A DNA stretch of 15,031 bases from Candidatus Cloacimonadota bacterium. GTDB lineage: Bacteria > Cloacimonadota > Cloacimonadia > Cloacimonadales > TCS61. Below, piece after piece: positions 8,289-14,729 of this stretch (its first letter is position 1; the number at the start of each line of letters is the position of its first letter). The DNA lies in NCBI GenBank assembly GCA_011372345.1, contig DRTC01000058.1:1-15031 (forward strand), given 5' to 3'. The notes beneath the pieces were generated by a model. It saw only the letters and a list, made by a program, of their open reading frames with translations. It did no database searches and had not been told where the DNA came from. A program made the translations under genes and the position numbers.

Positions 8289-9704
8289 GTGAAAATATTA
8301 AATTTGCAGCTTAAATATAAGAATAAAAAATTAGATGAAGCAAGATACGGAAGAGATTTTACCAGTAAATTTCAAATTGGTAGTGACAAGCATATTTTCT
8401 GGCAAATTCTTGATAAAGCATTCCCCCCAAAATATACCTTGATCAACAAAAAAGGTAACAATTTTACCATGCAACTCCGTGAAGGAATGGACTTATCCGT
8501 CACAAAAAATGGTAAAGAATTAAGTAAAGACGACCTGAAAAGAGAAAATATCCTGAAAGGTAATGTTCTTAATTTAGAAGAAAATGCTGAAGGTTCTATC
8601 TCCTTTAGTAGTCAATGGACAATCGATTTTTTTTACAAAGAGCCCTTTGTATATAAAGCTTCACCTGAAGAATTAGCATTAGCAAGGCAATTTGCCAAGT
8701 TTCCTCCCTTAACTCATGAACAAAAATTTACCAGGATTTTCTTGATCCTTGGTTTGTTGTTTACCGCTATCGGACTTTTTATAGGAGAGGCAACATATGT
8801 ACCTCCTGAAGCTGTTGGAATCCGAGAAAGATTGAATAGATTAGAAGAGATTGCAACAAGAGTCGAACCGGAAATAATCGAAGAAGTCGAACCGGAGTTT
8901 ACCAGAGGTGAAAGGGAAATCGGGGAAGAAGAAGTCGAAGAAGCCGAAGAAACAACCCAGGAAGTAACTTCCGAAGATTTTAAGAAAATGTTCGGTCTTG
9001 ATCTTGGAGCCGGGGAAATCGGAGACGCAGATTTGAGCTCCGAATTGTTGGAAGTAACCCAAGTAGATGAAATCGTAGCAGCAACTTCAACTGAACCTGG
9101 TTCTGGTCCCGGAGGAGGAACTGGTCCTGGAACACAACAACCCGGCGGAGGAACTGTACTCGATGATTTTGTTGGTTCATCAGGATTAGCTCCGGGAGAA
9201 GGTTTGGGAGATCTTGGTGGTTTGGAAGGATTGGATCTCGGGCAAGGTACAGGCTTTGAAGAAGTCGATCTGGCTGATCTGGGTGGTGATGTTGGAAAAT
9301 TTGATATTACAAAGATTGAAAGCAAAGCACATTTTGAAACAGTAAAAAAGAGATTTGCCGGGATCAAGGCAGTAAAAGAAGGTTCGATCCAAGTAAAAGA
9401 TGTTGCTCCTGAAACAAGAACCGAAATTGCTAATATTAAGAACCAGGTGAATACATATAAGCCGCAGATAACACAGCTTTACACAGTCGAATCTATGATC
9501 ATGGAAATGTACGGCAGGATCGAATTTGTGATCATTATCGAAGCTGATGGAAAAGTTGTGGCAGTTGACTTTAATATTTCCAAAGGAAGTTATTTCAGCG
9601 AATCTTTCTTAAAGAAAGCGAGAAATATCATCCTGCAATGGAACATCAAAGTAAGAAATCCAATCCAATATACTTTTCCGATGACATTTATGAAGAGTCA
9701 ATAG
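8289..9704 (+). CDS. FHA-like/TM/AgmX-TonB-like C-terminal domain protein (GltG-like)
   Basis: The product is 471 aa from the GTG at 8289. Residues 1-~120 are beta-rich with FQIGSDKHIF and a following KYTLINKKGNNFTMQL segment, like the FHA-related N-terminal domain of deltaproteobacterial AgmX/GltG-type proteins. One membrane helix lies near 149-167 (IFLILGLLFTAIGLFIGEA). The periplasmic linker is first acidic (~193-229, many Glu) and then Gly-rich (~270-336). Residues ~375-469 resemble the AgmX/PglI or TonB C-terminal domain: YKPQITQLY, then GRIEFVIIIEADGKVVAVDF, then ILQWNIK and a terminal YTFPMTF. It is probably the effector coupled to the TolQ/ExbD-type channel, reaching across the periplasm. 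TonB-like Pro-Lys repeats are absent. It is the last gene before the operon terminator. The architecture is clear; the named homology is from motif memory. Confidence 0.75.
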   Translation: MKILNLQLKYKNKKLDEARYGRDFTSKFQIGSDKHIFWQILDKAFPPKYTLINKKGNNFTMQLREGMDLSVTKNGKELSKDDLKRENILKGNVLNLEENAEGSISFSSQWTIDFFYKEPFVYKASPEELALARQFAKFPPLTHEQKFTRIFLILGLLFTAIGLFIGEATYVPPEAVGIRERLNRLEEIATRVEPEIIEEVEPEFTRGEREIGEEEVEEAEETTQEVTSEDFKKMFGLDLGAGEIGDADLSSELLEVTQVDEIVAATSTEPGSGPGGGTGPGTQQPGGGTVLDDFVGSSGLAPGEGLGDLGGLEGLDLGQGTGFEEVDLADLGGDVGKFDITKIESKAHFETVKKRFAGIKAVKEGSIQVKDVAPETRTEIANIKNQVNTYKPQITQLYTVESMIMEMYGRIEFVIIIEADGKVVAVDFNISKGSYFSESFLKKARNIILQWNIKVRNPIQYTFPMTFMKSQ

Positions 9705-9708
9705 CAAT

Positions 9709-9737
9709 TTGTAGATGTATAAATATTTTATCATAAT
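9709..9737 (+). promoter_or_regulatory. Weak candidate promoter for priA
   Basis: TTGTAG (9709-9714) and CATAAT (9732-9737) are spaced by 17 bases. A transcript from it would start at or within the terminator hairpin and so would have to read through it. It is listed because the priA start leaves almost no room for a promoter downstream of the terminator. Sigma-factor preferences of this organism are unknown, so confidence is low. Confidence 0.25.
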
Positions 9738-9766
9738 AGCCCTTCAATTGCGAGGGGCTTTTTTTT
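9738..9766 (+). terminator. Intrinsic terminator ending the envelope operon
   Basis: AGCCCTTC (9738-9745) pairs with GAGGGGCT (9752-9759), one G-T wobble, around a six-base loop, followed by a run of eight T (9759-9766). It lies 33 bases after the stop of the AgmX/TonB-like gene. Confidence 0.9.
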
Positions 9767-9771
9767 GATTT

Positions 9772-12156
9772 ATGTATCATTATGATATTGCCTTACTTGT
9801 TAAAATAGATAGTTTATTTTCCTATAAATATTCTACTGAAATAAAGAAAGGATGCCGGGTTATTGTTTCTTTTGGAAATACTGTCAGGACTGGAATAGTC
9901 TGGCAACAATCAAAACGATTAAGTAGCGAAATTAAATATAAAAATATCCTGGAAATTATCGACAAAGAACCGATCATAAATGAAGAATTATTATACATTG
10001 CAAAATGGATCAGTAACTATTATTCTTGTAGTTTAGGTCATTCTCTTTTTTCCATGCTGCCGGCAGGTCTGAACATTCAATTACAACAAAAAATAAAAAA
10101 GATCAAAGATGGGATATTAAAAGAATCAAATGGCTTTTCCGAAAGGATAATGAATGAATTGAGTTCAATAGTTTTTACGGATATATCAGACATTAAAGAT
10201 AAACTTAAAATGAATGATTTTTATTATTGGATAGAGCAGATGGAAGAAGCAGGTCTGGTTGAAATTGAAAGAGTTTATGATGCCAGGATCAAGAAGAAGA
10301 TAGCCAATTTTATTGTTTTGAACAAATTAGATAAAATTCCTCATTTGGTTGAAAAACAGGAATCTGCATTCAATATCATAAAAAATACCGGGAAAGATTT
10401 TCCCTTAGCTGAGATTGCTCATAAATTCAGCTATTCAATTGTCAAATCCCTTCGAAATAAAGGTTTGATCAGAATCGAACAAAGAGAAATAAAATCAGAT
10501 TATGAAATTACCAGATCAACAACAGAGAGGAAAAAGATCGAGCTCACAGATGAGCAGAAAAATATCAGAAAAAAAATAATTTCTACCTTAGATCAGAACA
10601 TATTTAAAACATTCCTGCTTTATGGAATAACAGGCAGCGGAAAAACCGAAATTTATATCCATGCAATAAATTCCTGTTTAAAAAAAGGAAAAACTGCTCT
10701 TTTACTTGTTCCTGAAATTGCCTTAACACCCCAAATGGTACAAAGATTTTTTCATGCTTTTAAGGAAGATATTGCCATATTACACAGTCACCTTAATGAT
10801 AGAGAAAAATTGAATCAATGGAGAAAGATACGATCCGGAAAATGTAAGATCGTTATCGGAGCTCGCAGCGCGATTTTTGCTCCTCTTGAAAATATTGGTA
10901 TTATTATTATCGATGAAGAACACGAGAACAGCTTCAAACAAGATAAAACTCCTCGCTATAACGCCAGAGATATTGCTGTTGTCAGAGCAAAAAAAGCAAA
11001 TGCTGTGGTCATTTTAGGAAGTGCAACTCCATCCCTTGAAAGTTGGCAAAATACAAAGAGCAATAAATTTCAACTGCTTAAACTTCAAAAAAGACCTCTT
11101 GCTTATCAACTTCCTTCTGTGAAGATCATCGATATGAAAAAAGAGAAGGATCATAAACTTATTATAGCAAAAGAATTGATAAAAAAAATTGAGAACAGGT
11201 TATCTAATAAAGAACAGGTTATTTTATTACAAAACAGGCGTGGTTATTCTTCCTTTGTGCAATGCATCTCCTGCGGAAAATTATTCAAATGTCCTAAATG
11301 TAACATCAGCTTGAAGTATCACAGCATTTCCTTAGACCTCATCTGTCACTATTGCGGTTATAAAACAAAAATGCCCAGAAACTGTCCAGATTGTAAGAAT
11401 TACCTGTTCAAGTTTGGAGCTCCCGGAACACAACAGATCGAGAAACACTTGAAAATTCTTTTTCCAACCGCAAAAATTTTAAGAATGGATTCCGATACAA
11501 CCCGTAAAAAAGATAGTTATGATTCGATGTTCAGAAGAATGCAAAACGGAAATATCGATATCTTGCTGGGAACTCAGATGATAGCCAAAGGTCTGGATTT
11601 CCCAAATGTTACTTTAGTGGGAGTAATTTCAGCGGATATCGGTTTGAATTTTCCTGATTTCCGGGCTGCTGAGAAAACTTTTCAACTTCTGACCCAAGTT
11701 GCCGGCCGCTCCGGAAGAGGAGAAAAGCCGGGTGAAGTTTTTATCCAAACTTATAATCCTGAACATTATGCCATAACTTCTGCTATGAAACAGGACTTTG
11801 AATTATTCGCAGAAAGAGAATTATCTTTAAGGAAAACTCTTCATTATCCACCTTTTTATAGAATTGCCAGAATGATCTTTTCCGGAAAGGATGAAAAACA
11901 ACTGAAAACTCAATTCAATTACAATAAACAAATATTTCTGAAACTTCGTACTTTATTTAAACCATCTGAATTATTAGTTTTAGGACCTGTTCCTGCACCG
12001 ATTGAAAAATTGAAAGATAATTTCCGCTACCACATTTTATTGAAAGCATCATCTGTCTCAACCATGTCAAAAGCGATTATTTTTTTAAAGGAAAATCTGA
12101 AAATAAGTTCTGTAGTAAAACAGACGATCGATGTCGATCCTTCGTCTCTTTTATAA
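9772..12156 (+). CDS. priA: Primosomal protein N', replication restart helicase PriA
   Basis: PriA is a 3'-to-5' superfamily 2 DNA helicase that recognises stalled forks and reloads the replisome. The 794-aa product is slightly longer than E. coli PriA (732). It has the 3'-end-binding domain (~1-100, starting YDIALLVKIDSLFSY), a winged-helix region (~110-240), Walker A GITGSGKT (285-292), DEEH (381-384), the ATPSLESW motif, and eight zinc cysteines (C498, C501, C507, C510, C525, C528, C538, C541). The helicase C-terminal lobe carries GTQMIAKGLDFP and QVAGRSGRG, followed by the PriA C-terminal domain. The ATG at 9772 is forced: an in-frame TGA lies at 9766-9768. It has no Shine-Dalgarno sequence and lies five bases after the terminator T-run. 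Intact and very probably functional. Confidence 0.97.
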   Translation: MYHYDIALLVKIDSLFSYKYSTEIKKGCRVIVSFGNTVRTGIVWQQSKRLSSEIKYKNILEIIDKEPIINEELLYIAKWISNYYSCSLGHSLFSMLPAGLNIQLQQKIKKIKDGILKESNGFSERIMNELSSIVFTDISDIKDKLKMNDFYYWIEQMEEAGLVEIERVYDARIKKKIANFIVLNKLDKIPHLVEKQESAFNIIKNTGKDFPLAEIAHKFSYSIVKSLRNKGLIRIEQREIKSDYEITRSTTERKKIELTDEQKNIRKKIISTLDQNIFKTFLLYGITGSGKTEIYIHAINSCLKKGKTALLLVPEIALTPQMVQRFFHAFKEDIAILHSHLNDREKLNQWRKIRSGKCKIVIGARSAIFAPLENIGIIIIDEEHENSFKQDKTPRYNARDIAVVRAKKANAVVILGSATPSLESWQNTKSNKFQLLKLQKRPLAYQLPSVKIIDMKKEKDHKLIIAKELIKKIENRLSNKEQVILLQNRRGYSSFVQCISCGKLFKCPKCNISLKYHSISLDLICHYCGYKTKMPRNCPDCKNYLFKFGAPGTQQIEKHLKILFPTAKILRMDSDTTRKKDSYDSMFRRMQNGNIDILLGTQMIAKGLDFPNVTLVGVISADIGLNFPDFRAAEKTFQLLTQVAGRSGRGEKPGEVFIQTYNPEHYAITSAMKQDFELFAERELSLRKTLHYPPFYRIARMIFSGKDEKQLKTQFNYNKQIFLKLRTLFKPSELLVLGPVPAPIEKLKDNFRYHILLKASSVSTMSKAIIFLKENLKISSVVKQTIDVDPSSLL

Positions 12157-12186
12157 GATATTCATAAAGGTTATTCTGTAATAAAT

Positions 12187-13284
12187 CTATAATTTCTCCC
12201 TAAATATTTTCACGATCCTTTCCGCTGTCTTTCCATCCCAATATTTTAGAATTTTTCCTTTTTTGGATTCACCTTTCAAGATCAATTCTGCTTCTTCGAT
12301 GATCGATTCTGTTTTCAGTTTGACCAGTTTGTTCGTTCCTTCTATGATCGTGATCGGTCTTTCTGTATTTGGTCTCAAAGTCAAACAGGGAATACCAAAA
12401 TATGTTGTTTCTTCCTGGATACCTCCTGAATCTGTGAGAATGAATTTCGCTTCCATCTGCAATTTCAGGAAATCATAATATCCAATCGGATCTAATAAAA
12501 TTAAGTTTTCCATTTTTTTGACTTTTTCATCTAATCCAAATAAAGAAATCTGTTTTTTCGCTCTCGGATGAATAGGAAAAACCAATTTTATCGATTTTGA
12601 TATTTCTTCAAAGGCATTCAAAATCGTGAGAAAACCATTTTTCTCATCAACATTTGAAGGACGGTGAAGTGTTATTAAAACAAATTTTCCGGATTCGAGA
12701 TCAAAATCCCGCAGGATCGATGATTTGTTTGCTTTTTCTTTGAACATCACCAGAGAATCGATCATGATGTTCCCGACAAAAAATATCTTTTCTTTTGAAA
12801 TTCCTTCATTAAGAAGATTCTGATCGCCATCCGGAGATGGAGTTAGCAGATAATCAGAGATCACATCTGTCATCAGACGATTAATTTCTTCCGGCATTCT
12901 TCTATCAAAACTGCGAAGTCCGGCTTCCAGATGAGCTACCGGAATATGTAGTTTAACCGCATCTAAAGCGCAAGCAACTGTGCTATTTACATCACCGGCA
13001 ACAATAACCAGATCCGGTTTGTCTGCAAAAAGGACCTGTTCATATCTTTCGATAATGCGAGCAGTTTGCTCTCCATGCATTCCTGAACCAACTTCCAGGT
13101 ATTCATCAGGAACAGGCATTTGCAGGTCATTAAAGAAAAATTTGCTCATTCTTTCATCATAATGTTGTCCTGTATGGATCAATTTAACTTCAAACTCATC
13201 AGGATATTTTCCGAATTCTTTATAAAGCGGAGCCATTTTCATAAAATTTGGTCTTGCTCCAACTACTAAATGGATTTTTTTCAT
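12187..13284 (-). CDS. wecB: UDP-N-acetylglucosamine 2-epimerase (non-hydrolysing)
   Basis: The enzyme interconverts UDP-GlcNAc and UDP-ManNAc in the cytoplasm, feeding surface polysaccharide synthesis. The 365-aa product (E. coli WecB 376) has VGARPNFMKMAP at the N-terminus, HTGQHYD, GDVNST (Asp98), HLEAGLRSFD (Glu120), MPEEINR (Glu132/133), TLHRPSN (His207), DSGGIQEE (285-292) and RPNTERP (304-310), matching the catalytic and UDP-binding residues of the family. The ATG at 13282-13284 is preferred because AAAGGA lies six bases upstream (13291-13296) and the protein then begins MKKIHLVVGARPN as usual. A longer frame from 13344 would add 20 residues encoded mostly by the intergenic repeat. It is convergent with priA (30 bases apart) and downstream of mnmA on the same strand. 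Confidence 0.95.
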   Translation of the reverse strand: MKKIHLVVGARPNFMKMAPLYKEFGKYPDEFEVKLIHTGQHYDERMSKFFFNDLQMPVPDEYLEVGSGMHGEQTARIIERYEQVLFADKPDLVIVAGDVNSTVACALDAVKLHIPVAHLEAGLRSFDRRMPEEINRLMTDVISDYLLTPSPDGDQNLLNEGISKEKIFFVGNIMIDSLVMFKEKANKSSILRDFDLESGKFVLITLHRPSNVDEKNGFLTILNAFEEISKSIKLVFPIHPRAKKQISLFGLDEKVKKMENLILLDPIGYYDFLKLQMEAKFILTDSGGIQEETTYFGIPCLTLRPNTERPITIIEGTNKLVKLKTESIIEEAELILKGESKKGKILKYWDGKTAERIVKIFREKL

Positions 13285-13315
13285 TTTGTTTCCTTTTTTT
13301 TTATTCATGGATTTT

Positions 13316-13426
13316 TTTAGCCACGAATGAACACGAATTAGCACGAAGAATGAAATTTCGCAAATCCATCTTTTTGTTTGTTATTGTTCGTGGATTTTTC
13401 TCTGTGAGCTCTGCGCCTCTGTGGCA
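13316..13426. repeat. Dispersed-type intergenic repeat with CACGAA and CACAGAG units
   Basis: The + strand carries three CACGAA units exactly 10 bases apart (13322, 13332, 13342). On the - strand are two CACAGAG units and one CGCAGAG unit spaced 8-9 bases (13400-13423), next to CCACGAA at 13388-13394. CCACGAA at 13321-13327 and TTCGTGG at 13388-13394 form a 7-base inverted pair. I recall similar CCACAGAG/CACGAAT-type stretches scattered between genes in many uncultured-bacterial genomes. This is the only copy in the window. Short frames through it encode peptides such as RVHSWL or TNEHE and should not be called genes. Confidence 0.6.
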
Positions 13427-13443
13427 AAAATTCAACACTTGAA

Positions 13444-14493
13444 TTATTCAATAATCCCGCCGCCTAAAAGTTGATCATCTTGATAAAAAACTGCTGATTG
13501 ACCGGGAGTTATCGCTCTTATCGGAGTTTTCAGTTTTATCTGAATGTTCTCTTTATTTATTTGAACATCCTCGATTGGAAATGGTTTGCTATTGTATCTA
13601 ACCTGGACTGAAAGGTTTGAGAAATTTTCCGGAAATTTACCTGAAATCCAGTTTACATTATTTACTGAAAAATTGTCGGATAGGAGGTCTTCAGGATTGT
13701 CGGTAACGATTACTCTATTATTTTTTGCATCTAATTTTCTCACAAAAAGTGCAGAATGCCAAGGAGTATTCAATCCTTTTCTTTGTCCGATCGTGTAAAG
13801 AGGAACACCTTTGTGTTTGCCGATTATTTCCCCATTTTCAAGGACAATATCACCTGTTTTTAATTCCAGTTGTTTTTTTAAAAAATCCTCGTAATGCCCT
13901 TTAATGAAGCAGTTTTCCTGACTGTCTTCTTTATCATGAACAGGTAATTTCATATATTCTGCTATTTTCCTGACTTCAAATTTTGTAAACTCGGAAAGAG
14001 GAAATAATGTTATTGAAAGTTGTTCCTGATCCAGACCCCAGAGCATATAGGATTGATCTCTTGATTTATCTTTTGCTTTGAAAATTCTATAAATTACGGT
14101 TTCCCTTTTTAGCGAAATATAATGTCCTGTAGCAATTTTATCAACTCCGAGTTCCATAGTTTTTTTTAGAAATTCTCCCCATTTTATGGTTGGATTACAA
14201 AGAGTGCAGGGATTTGGAGTTCTCCCCTTGGAATATTCTGAAATGAAGTTTTGGATAACTATTTTTTCAAAACTTTCTGATAATTCGATAGTATAATGTG
14301 AAATATTTAATTTTTTACATACTTTTTTTGCATCTGAAATAGCAGCATCTATTCCTTCATTCTTTGAAAAACCAAATTTTGAGTTTTCAAAATGATGCAT
14401 AGTAACACCGAGAACATCATGTCCTTGTTTTAATAAAAGAGCAGCAGCAACAGAACTGTCAACTCCTCCGCTCATGGCAACTGCGATTTTCAT
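13444..14493 (-). CDS. mnmA: tRNA-specific 2-thiouridylase MnmA
   Basis: MnmA adenylates and then thiolates U34 of tRNA-Lys, -Glu and -Gln in the cytoplasm, taking sulfur from a persulfide relay. The 349-aa product has the PP-loop AMSGGVDSSVAAALL at the start, GRTPNPCTLCN with the catalytic Cys99, the ATGHY motif (121-125), KDKSRDQSYMLWGL, the second active-site Cys195 in DSQENCFI (the usual motif being close to SQDICF), and the C-terminal beta-barrel motif ITPGQSAVFYQ followed by LGGGIIE. AAAGGA at 14499-14504 lies five bases before the ATG. The gene is complete and divergent from cas9; wecB follows it on the same strand after 159 bases that include the repeat. Confidence 0.96.
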   Translation of the reverse strand: MKIAVAMSGGVDSSVAAALLLKQGHDVLGVTMHHFENSKFGFSKNEGIDAAISDAKKVCKKLNISHYTIELSESFEKIVIQNFISEYSKGRTPNPCTLCNPTIKWGEFLKKTMELGVDKIATGHYISLKRETVIYRIFKAKDKSRDQSYMLWGLDQEQLSITLFPLSEFTKFEVRKIAEYMKLPVHDKEDSQENCFIKGHYEDFLKKQLELKTGDIVLENGEIIGKHKGVPLYTIGQRKGLNTPWHSALFVRKLDAKNNRVIVTDNPEDLLSDNFSVNNVNWISGKFPENFSNLSVQVRYNSKPFPIEDVQINKENIQIKLKTPIRAITPGQSAVFYQDDQLLGGGIIE

Positions 14494-14532
14494 TTATTTC
14501 CTTTAACAATGAATAACGATTAATAAAGTTAA

Positions 14533-14558
14533 AATTTATTCAGCAATATATATGTCAA
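14533..14558 (-). promoter_or_regulatory. Candidate mnmA promoter
   Basis: On the - strand a perfect TTGACA (14553-14558) lies 60 bases upstream of mnmA. The best -10 nearby, TAAATT (14533-14538), is only 14 bases away, short of the usual 17, so the pairing is doubtful. Confidence 0.25.
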
Positions 14559-14578
14559 ATAATACATTTTAGAAAAAT

Positions 14579-14606
14579 AAAAAAGACACAAGCCGGAGCT
14601 TGTGCC
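14579..14606 (-). terminator. Intrinsic terminator (3' end of the predicted tracrRNA)
   Basis: Read on the - strand, CACAAGC, loop TCCG and GCTTGTG form a perfect 7-bp stem (14604-14587), followed by TC and six T (14584-14579). On the + strand the T-rich stretch is eight bases away from the stem, which is less typical. It sits between divergent genes, so it can only end a small RNA transcribed from the intergenic region or from the cas9 start. Confidence 0.8.
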
Positions 14607-14639
14607 TTCATTTTTTGGTTCTAAAACCTTGTTAACAAC

Positions 14640-14669
14640 TTGACACCAAAACCTGATTTCCAATAAAAG
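14640..14669 (+). promoter_or_regulatory. Candidate cas9 promoter
   Basis: Perfect TTGACA (14640-14645), an 18-base spacer and TAAAAG (14664-14669, 4 of 6 matches). Transcription would start near 14676, about 54 bases before the cas9 ATG. It lies wholly inside the predicted tracrRNA anti-repeat on the other strand. Confidence 0.4.
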
Positions 14670-14729
14670 TCATGGTATGCATTATTAAAGAACCGGAGCA
14701 ATGAAAAAATTTTAACAAAAGGAGTCAAG

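Larger units (their letters stand above)
14579..14700 (-). ncRNA. Predicted tracrRNA of the type II CRISPR system
   Basis: The - strand between cas9 and mnmA reads, 5' to 3': a candidate anti-repeat (~14680-14630, containing TTTTGGTGTCAAGTTG), then AACAAGG, a short hairpin GGTT-TTAG-AACC (14628-14617) in the position of the tracrRNA nexus, an A-rich linker, and a terminator hairpin with T-run. The order CAAGTT, AAGG, hairpin, A-rich linker, GGCAC-hairpin, T6 parallels the well-known Streptococcus tracrRNA layout. An isolated terminator between two divergent protein genes needs an RNA gene to explain it, and it lies directly next to cas9. The CRISPR repeat itself is outside the window, so complementarity cannot be tested here. 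The 5' end is approximate: ~14695 if TTGACT at 14729-14724 acts as -35, or ~14730 if the TATAAT within cas9 is used. Confidence 0.6.

Noticed and set aside
8714..9367. A 217-codon open frame on the - strand inside the AgmX/TonB-like gene.
   Set aside because: It is Ser/Pro-rich only because it is opposite a Gly/Glu-rich coding stretch; it has no recognisable domain and the + strand frame is clearly the gene.
12157..12186. A bidirectional terminator between the convergent priA and wecB genes.
   Set aside because: Only a 5-bp A/T stem (TTATT-CTGT-AATAA) is present, without a T-run that would support termination.
14629..14638. The 10-base palindrome TTGTTAACAA as an operator for cas9 or mnmA.
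   Set aside because: It lies at the boundary of the predicted anti-repeat and nexus, there is no second copy nearby, and no regulator gene is visible.
14494..14729. A remnant CRISPR repeat or spacer array in the mnmA-cas9 gap.
   Set aside because: No 30-40 base unit recurs; the region fits a single tracrRNA-like RNA gene plus promoters.
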